Below, piece after piece: positions 1 to 12,807 of a stretch of DNA of 64,000 nt. The notes under the pieces are model-generated. The model was not told the DNA's origin. It saw only the letters and a list, made by a program, of their open reading frames with translations, and ran no database searches. A program made the translations under genes and the position numbers. Position 1 is the stretch's first letter. Every line of letters starts with the position of its first letter. The DNA comes from Halocaridina rubra (Eukaryota > Arthropoda > Malacostraca > Decapoda > Atyidae): assembly GCA_037179515.1 (NCBI GenBank), contig JAXCGZ010013672.1:1-64000 (forward strand), in the 5' to 3' direction.

Positions 1-177
1 AAAGGAATTCAACCATATAGCTTATATCTGCTATACTTAGGAATGAACGCATTCTATCTGAATGCTACTATGTTCAAATTACAGATTCCCCAACGTCACT
101 CGTGGCTTCATTTTCGCTTTTAATTCAATTCCCAATCTCATTCGGGCTATACAATAATCAAATAAGCACATTACATA

Positions 178-453
<276 letters not shown>

Positions 454-597
454 GGAAGACCATCAGTGAAACAACACAGAAAAAATAACGCTATATTTCG
501 GATTCTAACTGGACCCCTTCTCAAGCACAAGTGAGTGTAAAATAACAATGACAGAGGAAGTAAATACAAAAAGGACTCAGAAGGCCTAAAGGAATTA

Positions 598-826
<229 letters not shown>

Positions 827-1016
827 TGACTATCGAGAATAGAAGACTGAGGCAGAAAGAATACAGAAAGAATACAGTAATGAGGATGAATTACCCAGAA
901 CAGGAAGAAGACCCCGTGAGTGAGAAGGAAAGGGGGGAGAGGGAGCAAAAAGAGGATATGACTCATGTTGGAAGGAGGGAAGAAGGAAGACAGAGAAACC
1001 CCACGAGTGATGGGAG

Positions 1017-1041
1017 AGCGAAGGCAGCCACGGCCATGAAC

Positions 1042-1119
<78 letters not shown>

Positions 1120-1146
1120 ACGAAGGCAGCCATGACTATGAACAAT

Positions 1147-1190
<44 letters not shown>
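1017..1190. repeat. Duplicated unit with two (GA)n arrays
   Basis: A leader resembling CGAAGGCAGCCA...ATGAACAATRA occurs at 1019-1047 and again at 1121-1148, each followed by a GA array (1047-1114 and 1150-1190). The arrangement is a tandem duplication of about 102 bp whose GA part then varied in length. Confidence 0.85.
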
Positions 1191-1193
<3 letters not shown>

Positions 1194-1278
1194 CACGGTT
1201 GCTAACGAGCGTTTGATAATGAACAATGGAAATAGGGGAAGTTTTTTCTTTTTAATCGACTATATAAGGCCCCCAGCA

Positions 1279-1493
1279 AGTAGTCACCGTGGCTCAAGCG
1301 GTAGCGTCCGCGACTCTGAGGCGTCAGGTCGAGAGTTCGCGTCCCTTCACGGTCTGAGGCTAGCAAGGGTATGCATTCAAGGTAACGATTACATCTGCCA
1401 AAACAAGTCCTTTGCAAGAAGGCAACCGTCCTAGCCCTTGGTAGAAAAGGGAGTCCGTGACGTAAAACCGGAACAAACAAACAAACAAACATG
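1279..1493 (+). mobile_element. SINE-A copy 1, full length, with target-site duplication
   Basis: This is a tRNA-derived SINE of about 200 bp. The 5' head has an A-box-like stretch (GTGGCTCAAGCGGTAGCG) and a B-box-like stretch (GTCGAGAGTTCGCGTCC). A conserved non-tRNA body follows, ending CCGTGACGTAAAACCGGAAC and an (AAAC)n tail. It is flanked by the 12-bp direct repeat AGGCCCCCAGCA (1267-1278 and 1494-1505), the signature of target-primed retroposition. A TATA-like stretch, CTATATAAGGC, lies just upstream. The same element recurs about 15 times before 27.7 kb. The tRNA of origin cannot be named by eye. Confidence 0.93.
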
Positions 1494-1505
1494 AGGCCCC
1501 CAGCA

Positions 1506-1871
1506 TAAATGGGGTGATATACTGGGGTAATTCACAATAAAAGAGAGCCAGAAGATAACTCCAGACTTAACAAAATCGATTCAAATATGGCAAAAAAAAA
1601 AAAAAAATCTTGAATGTTAAGATAGTCACCTCCAAGCTATACGCGACAATATTTTCGAAAATGTCTTTTCCCTTATATTTTTTTTTACATAATACCTTTC
1701 TTAACTTAACCTAACACAATTTAACTTTTTAAAATAAACCTCAGTGTTTTTAATTTAGTTTTATGTATATATTGTAAGTTAATATCACTCATAAAATATC
1801 ATTGAAAATAAAATACGAACAACAAAATTAATCTTCTCCAGAATTTATTTGAAATATTATTTATTTGAAAT
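1506..1871. other. AT-rich intergenic stretch
   Basis: No gene, RNA or clear repeat is visible. There is an A-run near 1590 and an AT-rich, stop-dense sequence with a short TTAACCTAACAC run near 1700. Confidence 0.5.
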
Positions 1872-1975
1872 GCATGCACTCAGGGTAACGATTACATCTG
1901 CCAAAACAAGTCCTTCGCTAGAAGGCAACTGTCCTAGCCCTTGATAGAAAAGGGAGTCGGTGACGTAAAACCGGA
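1872..1975 (+). mobile_element. SINE-A fragment (body and 3' end only)
   Basis: The sequence matches the SINE-A body from the GCATGCACTCAGGGTAACG segment to the terminal GTGACGTAAAACCGGA. The tRNA-like head is missing, so this is a 5'-truncated copy. Confidence 0.9.
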
Positions 1976-2132
1976 TTATATAAAATAACAACTATGAAAG
2001 TATTCTATCTAAGTTTAACTAACCTAACCTTATGTAAACCAGTTTGAAAATTTAAATTAACTAAGAATGTGTAGGCTTGCTGGAACGAAGCAATAATTAC
2101 TGTATTGTGCAAGTTCATTGTCTCTAATTGGT

Positions 2133-2329
2133 ATTAGTCACCGTGGCTCAAGCGGTAGCGTCCGCGACTTTGAGGCGTCAGGTCGAGGGTTCGCGCCCCG
2201 TCACAGTCTGTGGTTAGCAAGGGCATGCACTCAGGGTAACGATTACATCTGCCAAAACAAGTCCTTCGTATGAAGGCGACCGTCCTAGCCCTTGGTAGAA
2301 AAGGGAGTCCGTGACGTAAAACCGGAACA
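2133..2329 (+). mobile_element. SINE-A copy, full length, 25-bp target-site duplication
   Basis: A complete SINE-A begins near TTAGTCACCGTGGCTCAAG and ends CCGGAAC. It is flanked by a perfect 25-bp direct repeat (2108-2132 and 2330-2354; begins TGCAAGTTCATTG, ends AATTGGT). The perfect duplication suggests a fairly recent insertion. Confidence 0.95.
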
Positions 2330-2485
2330 TGCAAGTTCATTGTCTCTAATTGGTTACTTACATAAGGGATTTTAATCAAAACTCATGTCGCTAGCATGTT
2401 CAACCATATGTTAGTAATATTAACTAACTATGTTTTTCATTATATGACCAGCCACTTGCTGTGCATAACAATGATAATGACGACA

Positions 2486-2700
2486 TCTCGTTGTTGTTGT
2501 TATTGTTGTTCCGGTTTTACGTCACGGACTCCCTTTTCAACCTAGGGCTAGGACGGTTGCCTTCTTTCAAAGGACTTGTTTTGGCAGATGTAATCGTTAC
2601 CCTGAGTGCATGCCCTTGCTAATCTCAGACCGTGACGGAGCGCGAACCTTCAACCTGACGCCTCATATTCGCGTACGCTACCGCTTGAGCCACGGTGACT
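2486..2700 (-). mobile_element. SINE-A copy, reverse orientation
   Basis: Read on the minus strand this is a full SINE-A with a (AAC)n-type tail (TTGTTGTTGTTATTG on plus). Flanking direct repeats ACAATGATAATGACRACA (2468-2485 and 2701-2718) differ at one base. Confidence 0.92.
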
Positions 2701-2861
2701 ACAATGATAATGACAACACATGTTTTGTTCAAATATAGACATGACCTTGAGATTGTGATTATGGTGTCGGCTCTCGAACAGTCTGACGCATTCTGTTTGG
2801 TTCTTTATGTACAGACGACACAAGTTTACTTTTCTTCTTGATAACCGAAACAAAATGGTTT

Positions 2862-3035
2862 GGTTTGGTTTGGTTTCGATTTTACTTCACGAACTCCCAT
2901 TTCTACTAAGGGCTAGGACGGTTGCCTTCTTGCGAAGGACTTGTTTTGGCACATGTAATCGTTACCCTGAGTGTATGCCCTTACTAACCTCAGTCCGTGA
3001 CGGGGCGCGAACCCTCGACCTGCCGCCTCAGAGTC
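2862..3035 (-). mobile_element. SINE-A copy, diverged, head truncated
   Basis: The reverse-strand SINE-A body is recognisable, with several mismatches (for example CGATTTTACTTCACG in place of CCGGTTTTACGTCACG). It stops before the A-box. An ACCAAACC-type tail remnant (TTTGGTTTGGTTTGG on plus) is present. Confidence 0.85.
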
Positions 3036-3044
3036 GTGGACAAA

Positions 3045-3490
3045 GTCATTTCACTTATTAATTGCCTGATATGTGTTCTTTTTAATCCTTTATAGCAAAT
3101 ACAAGCTTATCTTATTTGTTTGAGAAATCTATTTTTGGGGGAGGGGGGGCTTCTTATAGCCCAATACAAGATTATTTTGCTTAAGGCAATATACATTCTT
3201 ATTATATGCATAATCTTTTATAGCAAATTCAAGCTTATCTTATTTGCTTGAGAAGTCTATTTTTTTTGGGGGGCGGGGGTCTTTATATCCTAATACAAGA
3301 TTATTTTGCTTGTTTGGGGCAATATACATAAAATTGTTTCACTTTTCAATTGCTTGGTATGTCTTCTTTTTAATCCTTTATAGCAAATATCAAGCTTATC
3401 TGTTTGAGAAATCTATTTTTGGGGGGGAGGCTTTTTATAGCCTAATACAAGATTATTTTGCTTGTTTGGGGCAATATACATTCTTATTTT
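3045..3490. repeat. Three-copy direct repeat with G-runs
   Basis: The block TTTATAGCAAAT...CAAGCTTATC...GAGAARTCTATTTTTGGGG...AATACAAGATTATTTTGCTT occurs three times, starting near 3091, 3211 and 3378. Each copy carries a run of 6-8 G. Spacing (120 and 167 bp) differs because the linkers differ. Function unknown; small frames across it are not gene-like. Confidence 0.85.
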
Positions 3491-3739
3491 GGGTCCTTCT
3501 TGTATATCCTCAATTTTTATTATTCTGCTGCTACTTTCTGTGAGTGTTTTGTATGTTTTGTGGGTCTATTATAGCTTGAAACAATGCTTGCTAATAAAGG
3601 TTATGTTTTTTTTTTATTCTTTTTGTTTTTATTTAAAGCCGAAAACAACATTAATTAGCTGATATAAGTCGTGGTAAGCATAATTTATGAGTTCTTTTTA
3701 GCTTAAAATAAGAAAATATTTGAGCCCGATATCGTTAAC

Positions 3740-3835
3740 TGAGTAAACCTAGGATACCATATTGTTAGTTAGCTAGACACACAAATGGATTTCATAAATG
3801 CATCTGATGCGGTTTTGTGTATGGCTAGGATCCCA
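3740..3835 (-). repeat. Single unit of the 96-bp satellite
   Basis: The segment from CCTAGGATACCATATTG to TAGGATCCCAT is an inverted-orientation unit of the 96-bp repeat arrayed at 8536-8989. It is followed by a short ATGT-rich stretch. Confidence 0.85.
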
Positions 3836-3941
3836 TGTATGTATGGACATGTATGTATGTATTACGACTATCTCCCCTGTATGAAATTTCTCAATAGCCA
3901 AACATTAGAATATAAGAACGTAAGGAAGAAATACTTTTACA

Positions 3942-4001
<60 letters not shown>
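3942..4001. repeat. (AAT)n microsatellite
   Basis: About 20 near-perfect AAT repeats. Confidence 0.97.
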
Positions 4002-4002
<1 letters not shown>

Positions 4003-4199
4003 TCTTTCATAACAAAACAACTTCACATATGTTAACAATAACCCTAGAAGAAAAACGAGCCGCAAAGTAAATAACCAGTTGTGCTTCTTCTTTTAAAATT
4101 CAGTAGGTAATGATGATGCTGCAAAAATCGTAGACCGGCCTCACTCCCACCACAAAGGAGGCGTATAATCAAGATGGAGCATTCTGATTGGTGGATCAA

Positions 4200-4200
<1 letters not shown>

Positions 4201-4267
<67 letters not shown>

Positions 4268-4307
4268 AGCATTTAGCCTTGAAGTTCATGTGACTGACGC
4301 GAGACAA

Positions 4308-4364
<57 letters not shown>
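4201..4364. repeat. Facing (CT)n and (AG)n arrays
   Basis: A CT array (4201-4264) and an AG array (4313-4364) are separated by about 48 bp. They are complementary and could fold into a long stem on either strand. Confidence 0.95.
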
Positions 4365-4367
<3 letters not shown>

Positions 4368-4384
4368 ATAATACAGAGTAAAGG

Positions 4385-4900
4385 GTAATCTCATTAAATA
4401 TGTTATAACATTACTGTAGGCTGATAAAGTTACTACACGCCCAGTGTTGGTAATAGCAATTATTGGTTTTTAGTTATTGTTTTTTGGTTTGAAAGTAAAC
4501 TTTTACCAATAAAAATGATGCAGATAATAATATATATGGAAAATTCACATGAACAATTATATTTTAAAATAATTTTGAAGTTTATTGGCTGGAGAAGCAC
4601 ATATAAAGGAAGAAGGCTATTTTATGCTTTTTTTTTTTTAAATCTCGAATGCTATTGTCTGTATTAAGAAAATATATATAAAAGGAATATTACCATTATA
4701 TGTGATAAACACGTACGAGCATATAAACTATTTCTGGCGTTATGTAAGTTTCTTAAAACTGCCAACTCATCCTCAGTCAATGATCGCAGTTATTCGTATG
4801 AGAAGGAGGATGGTGGGAGGAATTCTTCATTAGTTCAAACTTATTCAGATAGTTGTCCTGAACTTATCACATGTTATATTCAAGATTCAAGTTTGATTCA
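4385..4900. other. AT-rich stretch without a recognised feature
   Basis: Stop-dense in all frames. No SINE, LINE or TIR motif was recognised. Confidence 0.4.
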
Positions 4901-4904
4901 GAAC

Positions 4905-4990
4905 CGATTTCTTAAACAGTGTAAACCTAGGATACTATTTTGTTAGTTAGCTAGACACACACAAATGGATTTCATGAACGCATTTGACGT
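4905..4990 (-). repeat. Single unit of the 96-bp satellite
   Basis: The segment from CTTAAACAGTGTAAACCTAGG to GAACGCATTTGACG matches the array at 8536-8989 in reverse, including the TTAAACAGTGTAAACC edge that ends the array near 8990. Confidence 0.85.
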
Positions 4991-5055
4991 AAATTATCAT
5001 TAGACTCCATGACACTCCATATTTTCTTGAACTATCTCAACTACTCTATATTCAT

Positions 5056-5114
5056 TGCATGTATGTATGTATGTATGTATGTATGTATGTATGTATGTAT
5101 GTATGTATGTATGT
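5056..5114. repeat. (ATGT)n microsatellite
   Basis: About 14 ATGT tetranucleotides. Confidence 0.97.
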
Positions 5115-5366
5115 TAAATACTAACAATATAAGAATGTATTGTATACTTACCTGAAAATACCATTCAATTTTATCTAAGAATACACAGTACGATAAATGC
5201 ATATTAAAATTGGATACAAAATGACTGACCTTCCCTCATTGTGTTTTGCTGCTGTTATTTGGCAGTTCGCCATTATCTCGCGGCCTCCCCTCATTGCCAA
5301 GGACACTGGGTTCTGTCCCATGCCATTCTCCCACTTTTTGTTTGTTTGATGGAGAAAGATATTTTA

Positions 5367-5533
5367 GGTGACCGCGGTAGCTCAAAGATCAGAGCACTCG
5401 ACACGAGCAGTGACAAACCGGTGCTCGAACTCACCGCGGGCCGTTAGGATAGCAGTCCAGCCTTGATTCATCAGCTCCTACCTGTCGATGACCACTCACA
5501 TTCATATGGAGACTAATGACGACGCACAAAATG
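5367..5533 (+). mobile_element. SINE-C-like element, old copy
   Basis: A tRNA-like head (GCGGTAGCTCAAAGATCAGAGC, then GGTGCTCGAACTCACC as a B-box) leads into TTAGGATAGCAGTCCAGCC, then TCCTACCTGTC and TATGGAGACTAATG. This follows the SINE-C plan seen many times after 28 kb, but it is strongly diverged. Confidence 0.7.
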
Positions 5534-5771
5534 GCAAACAAGAGTATGGATAAAGATATTTCATGCTTTTATTTTCATAGTATAATTCTTGATGTGGATA
5601 GGATATTGGATACGCCTGTCACCTTGTAGAAGTGTTTGTTTGTTTTTATACACATACATTTTCTTTTACTTCATCCACGCCTTAGATATACTGTTGGTGT
5701 AATATTGAAACCCTGTGTCTTTATGGAATGGACAAGATTTTTTATTGTGAACTCTTCTTAAAAACCACTTT

Positions 5772-5968
5772 GTTGTTCCGGTTTTACGTCACGGACTCCC
5801 TTTTCTACCAAGAGTTAGGACGGTTGCCTTCTTGCGAAGGATATGTTTTGGCAGATGTAATCGCTATCCTGAGTGCATACCCTTGCTACCTCAGACCGTG
5901 ACGGGGCGCGAACCCTCGACCTAACGCCTCAGAGTCGCGGAAGCTACCGCTTGAGCCACGGTGACTAC
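5772..5968 (-). mobile_element. SINE-A copy, reverse, near full length
   Basis: Full-length SINE-A on the minus strand. Imperfect flanking direct repeats (TCTTAAAAACCACT before, TCTTACAAACCACT after) look like a diverged target-site duplication. Confidence 0.92.
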
Positions 5969-6363
5969 TCTTACAAACCACTGATAAGGCCCAATAGCCT
6001 AGTGGGCATCGAATCTTACAGTTATCTGCCTAAGGCAGCCTAGAGTTCCCCTGCTCTAACTACCAGACCAGCTTAGGACTAAACTAAGCTGCTGACATTT
6101 ACCCTCAAACTTCTGCTTTTCATATCTCGACCTAGCCTCCAGACACCCAGGAGGGAGCAGTCTTTTGGTGTATCTCTTGGTCAAAAGCTTACTCTAATTT
6201 GCTGGACTCGCTCTAAGAGGGAGGTGTGGGATATCTACTGATTAGCTTTCCAGCTGAGTAATGGCTTTCCCAGAACTTGACCCTTGACCGTTTGCGTTGA
6301 TTACTTCACAGGGTTTGACCCCTGGGTCACGGCTTCCTGAGGGTGGTCACTTTTTTAGTGTAA

Positions 6364-6545
6364 GAATAATTGATACTAGGAATTCGCTAAGCTAGGAGGT
6401 AGTTAATGCTTAGTTCATAGTTAGTTTTAAGGGCAAATATGATAAGATTCACTAGGAATAAGAATGGAACTGACCAGGAGACGGGGAGTTACGACCATAA
6501 GGCTCCTTCTAGTAATAAAAATTAGATAATTACAATTATGTAATT
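6364..6545 (+). mobile_element. LINE family A 3' end, 5'-truncated
   Basis: It matches the 3' end of the CR1-like LINE at 14816-15363: AATTCGCTAAGC, GGAGGTAGTTAATGC, GACCAGGAGACGGGGA, then TTAGATAATTACAATTATGTAATTAC-type terminal repeats. Only the last few codons and the 3' UTR are present. Confidence 0.85.
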
Positions 6546-6567
6546 ACATACACACACGCGAGCGCGC

Positions 6568-6955
6568 GAAGCTGGTGATAGGGATACAAAATCTCAGAAA
6601 TGAGGAAAGACTGAATGAGTTATACTTACCACCACTCGAAAATAAAAGAAGAAGAGGGAGATTGAAAAGGTATATTTTTATTCCGTGGCTTTGAAAGAGT
6701 TAATAGGGGGCAATAAATTGATATGGGTTTGAAGCTTCGTAAGTAAACTTTTTTGCAGGTCTAAAGAAGGGCTTTTTTTTTAATGAAAGAATAGATGATA
6801 GTTGAAATGCGTTGAGAGAGGAATCGGTAAATGAAAAATATCTTCATAGCTAGAAGGAAAGATATACTAGTGTTTGTGTGTAAAAATTGAGATCGACCAG
6901 GAGCCGGGGAATTACGAACATAAGGCTTTTTCCGTGAGCACACTTAAGCAAACTG
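6568..6955 (+). pseudogene. Diverged LINE family A relative, C-terminal fragment
   Basis: The conceptual product keeps the RT C-terminal landmarks of CR1-like elements (NLRNEERLNELYLPPLE and a later WNALREESVNEKY) but is broken by stops. The 3' part again carries GACCAGGAGCCGGGGA. It represents a different, older subfamily from the copy at 14816. Confidence 0.75.
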
Positions 6956-6982
6956 GGTAAAATTAGATAAATATACATACCC

Positions 6983-6986
<4 letters not shown>

Positions 6987-7062
<76 letters not shown>
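6987..7062. repeat. (CA)n microsatellite
   Basis: About 38 CA dinucleotides. It directly abuts a LINE family A 3' fragment. Confidence 0.98.
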
Positions 7063-7063
<1 letters not shown>

Positions 7064-7245
7064 GATAATTAGGATTCGCTAAGCGAGGAGGTAGTTAATG
7101 CTATCTCAATCCATAGGTTTAATGACAGGTATGATAAGTATCACTAAGTACAAAATGGAACCGATCAGGAGACGGGAAGATACGAGCTTGTGGCTCTTTC
7201 CCGTAAGCACAATTAGGTAATCACAATTAGGTAATCACACACACG
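7063..7245 (+). mobile_element. LINE family A 3' end, 5'-truncated
   Basis: Near-identical to the end of the LINE at 15190-15363: ATTCGCTAAGCGAGGAGG, TCAGGAGACGGGAAGATACG, CTCTTTCCCGTAAGCAC, and the terminal repeated AATTAGGTAATCAC unit. Confidence 0.92.
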
Positions 7246-7442
7246 TATACACACAAAAATCACCTAATGTATTTTTTAGTCTTTTAATTAACGTTTTTTT
7301 TTTTTTATTTATGCTCATTGATCAAACACGTATTGATGATTTTCTGTTCCTTTGAGATAATTTCGAGGAAAACCAGGACGCGACAATTTCACTTGTGATT
7401 CCCCTTGTCAAGCAAATTGGCCCTGCACAAAAATGGAAATAA

Positions 7443-7712
7443 ATGTTTGTTTGTTTGTTTATTTGTTTGTTTGTTTGTTTGCTTGTTTGTTTGTTTGTTT
7501 GTTTGTTTGCTTGCTTGCTTGCTTGCTTGGTTGTTTGTTTGTTTGTTTGTTTGTTTGTTTGTTTGTTTGTTTGTTTGTTTGTTTGTTTGTTTGTTTGTTT
7601 GTTTGTTTGTTTGTTTGTTTGTTTGTTTGTTTGTTTGTTTGTTTGTTTGTTTGTTTGTTTGTTTGTTTGTTTGTTTGTTTGTTTGTTTGTTTGTTTGTTT
7701 GTTTGATTGTTT
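7443..7712. repeat. (TTTG)n tetranucleotide array, about 270 bp
   Basis: TTTG repeats with an internal TTGC block at 7505-7528 and one TTTA variant near 7460. The Cys-Leu-Phe-Val and Asn-Lys-Gln-Thr frames on both strands are artefacts of the array. Confidence 0.98.
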
Positions 7713-7856
7713 GTATATGCTTGTAGCATAAATGTAGACTTCTAACAAGGTTAAATTAGGTCTCTTAACTCTCATGTAGGGGAAAAAATTAAACAAAGAT
7801 GTAACTTATATTATTTAGAGTTAATCTAATTGCATATGTCTACTCTAATTGCAATA

Positions 7857-8051
7857 GTAGTCGCCGTGGCTCAACCGGTAGCGTCCGCGACTCTGAGGCG
7901 TCAGGTCGAGGGTTCGCGCCCGTCACGGTCTGAGGTTAGCAATGGCATGCAGTCAGGGTAAGGATTACATCTGCCAAAACAAGTCCTTCGCAAGAAGGCA
8001 ACCGTCCTAGCCCTTGGTTGAAAAGGGAGTCCGTGACGTAAAACCGGAACC
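7857..8051 (+). mobile_element. SINE-A copy, full length, 15-bp target-site duplication
   Basis: Complete SINE-A flanked by perfect ACTCTAATTGCAATA repeats (7842-7856 and 8052-8066). Confidence 0.95.
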
Positions 8052-8429
8052 ACTCTAATTGCAATAAATCTATGATAACTAGTATTAAATGTTACCTCAA
8101 ATTGGTCTTATATATTAGTCTAACCAAAATATAAAATATAAACTCTCAGACGAACACAAAAATATCTTTCTAACATTCCAAACAGATACATTTATCAAAA
8201 CCATTTTTTTTTTAATGAATTAAGAGAGGCAGGTCACGAAATTTCGTTTTCACCAGATATATTCTCATACACACCTGTAACAGATAAAGAGCTATCGTTA
8301 CCTGGTTTCAAATGCTGAGAGATAACCGAGAACACACCTGGCTTGAGATAATTTATACATAGAAGAGTTCTATATGTGCACTTTTTTTTCTTGTTTGTTT
8401 GTTTGATTATTTGTGTGTGCCATTTTATG

Positions 8430-8527
8430 CGTCACTATTAATGCCTACTCATATGGGGATGGACACAGAGATGCTGACATTGGGGAATCAAGGGTGGAAT
8501 ATAGGTTTCTCACTTGCCAACTCGAAT
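8430..8527 (-). mobile_element. SINE-C 3' fragment
   Basis: On plus: GTCACTATTAATG, ATGGGGATGGACACAGAGATG, GGGGAATCAAGGGTGGA, CTCACTTGCCAACTCG. This is the reverse complement of the SINE-C body and tail. Confidence 0.75.
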
Positions 8528-8535
8528 GCGAATGT

Positions 8536-8989
8536 CAGATGCGATTATGAAATCCATTTGTGTGTCTAGCTAACTAACAATATAGTATCCTAGGTTCACA
8601 CAGGATCCTAGCCATACACAGAACCGCGTCAGATGCGTTTATTAAATCCATTTGTGTGTGTCTAGCTAACTAACAATATGGTATCCTAGGTTTACACGGG
8701 ATCCTAGTCATACACAGAACCACGTCAGATGCGTTTATGAAATCCATTTGTGTGTGTCTAGCTAACTAACAATATGGTATCCTAGGTTTACACGGGATCC
8801 TAGTCATACACAGAACCACGTCAGATGCGTTTATGAAATCCATTTGTGTGTGTCTAGCTAAATAACAATATGGTATCCTAGGCTTACACGGGATCCTAGC
8901 CATACACAGAACCGCGTCAGATGCGTTCAGGTAATCCATTTGTGTGTGTCTAGCTAACCAACAATATGCTATCCTAGGTTTACACTGTT
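8536..8989. repeat. 96-bp satellite array, about 4.7 units
   Basis: Units start CAGATGCG near 8536, 8630, 8726, 8822 and 8918 (spacing 94, 96, 96, 96). Each contains AAATCCATTTGTGTGTGTC, TAGCTAACTAACAATATGG, the palindrome CCTAGG and GGATCCTAG. The array ends about 150 bp upstream of the first coding exon of the GST at 9136. Single inverted units sit at 3740 and 4905. Confidence 0.95.
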
Positions 8990-9135
8990 TAAGTATTCTG
9001 GCCAAAGGCTTCTGGGTCGGAGCTTCGAGCAAAATACTTCTTCACATTACTTTTAATAATCGCGTTTTATATTATATGACTCTAACCTTAATTAACTAAT
9101 ACCTCATACTCTTTTTTCATTTCAGAACAAAAATA

Positions 9136-11206
<2,071 letters not shown>

Positions 11207-11932
11207 TCTATACAGTGTGGCTGCCTGGTAAGAAAACTGCAAGAAATCTATGCCAGGACACAAAGAGATCAATGAAATCCCAGCACAAAACATGGCCTCT
11301 ATGATTCTGTCTAAGCTTCAATAGTCTATACAGTGTGGCTGCCTGGTAAGAAACTGCAAGAAATCTATGCCAGGACACAAAGAGATCAATGAAATTCCAG
11401 CACAAACATGGCCTCTATGATTCTGTCTAAGCTTCAATAGTCTATACAGTGTGGCTGCCTGGTAAGAAAACTCCAAGAAATCTATGCCAGGACACAAGGA
11501 GATCAATGAAATTCCAGCACAAAACTTGGCCTCTATGATTCTTTCTAAGCTTGAATAGTCTATACAGTGTGGCTGCCTGGTACGAAAACTGCAAGAAATC
11601 TATGCTAGGACATAAGGAGATCAATGAAATTCCAGCACAAAACATAGCCTCTATGATTCTGTCTAAGCTTGAATAGTCTATACAGTAGATTTCAAAGAGT
11701 TAAATACCCTATTCCAGCTTTTTTAAAGGTTAGGAAATGTATACTGTAACTTCTGTATGTAACATGAGGCATCCAGAAAAGAACAAAAGTACCAACAAGT
11801 TTGGATTTCTTGATTTTAGTTTAAGTCGGGATTAGATTTAGTGTTCTTTTTAATGAAATATGCCTCTCTTACAACTATTTATAGGGTATTTCGTGTCTTC
11901 TAGGGTATTTTGATATTCGGAGTGGCATCCAA

Positions 11933-11938
11933 AATAAA
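11933..11938 (+). promoter_or_regulatory. Candidate polyadenylation signal of GST 1
   Basis: AATAAA about 250 bp after the last tandem copy. It is the first clear signal in the 3' flank, so the transcript would include the repeat array. Confidence 0.45.
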
Positions 11939-11939
11939 A

Positions 11940-12380
11940 ATTATCTGTTGCATTTTAACATTACTTTCCTCTCCTCATTTGCTTTCATTTTTTTTCAGCT
12001 ACATTTCTTTTCCAGCAATTTTTTTTTTTTTTTGGTCAGCAACCATATTGTTTTCAAAAAGATAATAAGAGAAAACATATGATAATTATCAGGTATTTGT
12101 TCACGTTTCACTCCCTAATTTACACAAATTGATGATGTCCATAGAGTTTTTGAATTAATACTATAGAAACGTAGCATTATGTGTAAGCATCAGAAATCTA
12201 TTTTTAATCGTAGTAAAAAGACCAGAAAACTCGATAAAGATGCGTTTTATGCATACAAAAGGACCTTCCAGTTTCAAAGAGAGTAGATTTCTATTCCATA
12301 GTAAATTGGATACAAATAAAGAGTTTGCATTTAGGGGTTAATACCAGCACTGTTTACATCTTGACCTTTAAATATAAAGC
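11940..12380. other. AT-rich 3' flank of GST 1
   Basis: No gene or repeat recognised; T-runs near 12020. Confidence 0.4.
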
Positions 12381-12392
12381 ACTTGATGTTAA

Positions 12393-12580
12393 TTGGCTCA
12401 TACGGTAGTGTCAGGTCGAGGGTTCGCGCCCCGTCACGGTCTGAGGTTAGCAAGGGCATGCACTCAGGGTAACGATTACATCTGCCAAAACAAGTCCTTC
12501 GCAAGAAGGCAACCGTCCTAGCCCTTGGTTGAAAAGGGAGTCCTTGACGTAAAACCAGAACAACAACAACAACAACCACA
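12393..12580 (+). mobile_element. SINE-A copy with internal deletion and target-site duplication
   Basis: The head lacks about 20 bp between the A-box and B-box (CGGTAGTGTCAGGTCGAGG). The body is complete, with a (AAC)n tail. Perfect 12-bp flanks ACTTGATGTTAA lie at 12381-12392 and 12581-12592. Confidence 0.93.
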
Positions 12581-12614
12581 ACTTGATGTTAAGACATGTA
12601 ATGCGTTTACAGTT

Positions 12615-12650
12615 TGTTGTTCCGGTTTTACGTCACGGACTCCCTTTGCG
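12615..12650 (-). mobile_element. SINE-A 3' end remnant
   Basis: TTGTTGTTCCGGTTTTACG and CACGGACTCCCTTT match the SINE-A terminus in reverse. The rest of the element is absent. Confidence 0.85.
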
Positions 12651-12807
12651 CTTACAGTAACAATGCTTACTTTATACTGATACTGATATATAGTAGTGCA
12701 TTGAGGCAACTACACCACAACGTCAACATAAAAATATACCAAATGGCCGTAATCCCCTTTGTAAGGGGGTGGCCGAGTCAAAGAACACACAAGAATCATA
12801 TATTTTG

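Noticed and set aside
1282..1355. A tRNA gene at the SINE-A and SINE-B heads
   Set aside because: A-box and B-box-like strings are present, but no cloverleaf with a paired acceptor stem could be drawn, and the sequence continues into the conserved SINE body.
2134..2379. A recurring 60-80 residue frame ([17 protein letters not shown] type) at many places
   Set aside because: It is the antisense translation of SINE-A. It recurs only because the SINE recurs, with stops and shifts between copies.
8536..8989. CRISPR-like array
   Set aside because: Units are contiguous 96-bp tandem repeats without unique spacers, in a eukaryotic genome. The same applies to the 92-bp array at 47640.
11213..11682. 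Further GST pseudo-exons as separate genes
   Set aside because: Copies 2-5 contain only the last 112 coding bases, with no acceptor before them, so they are treated as a 3' UTR repeat.
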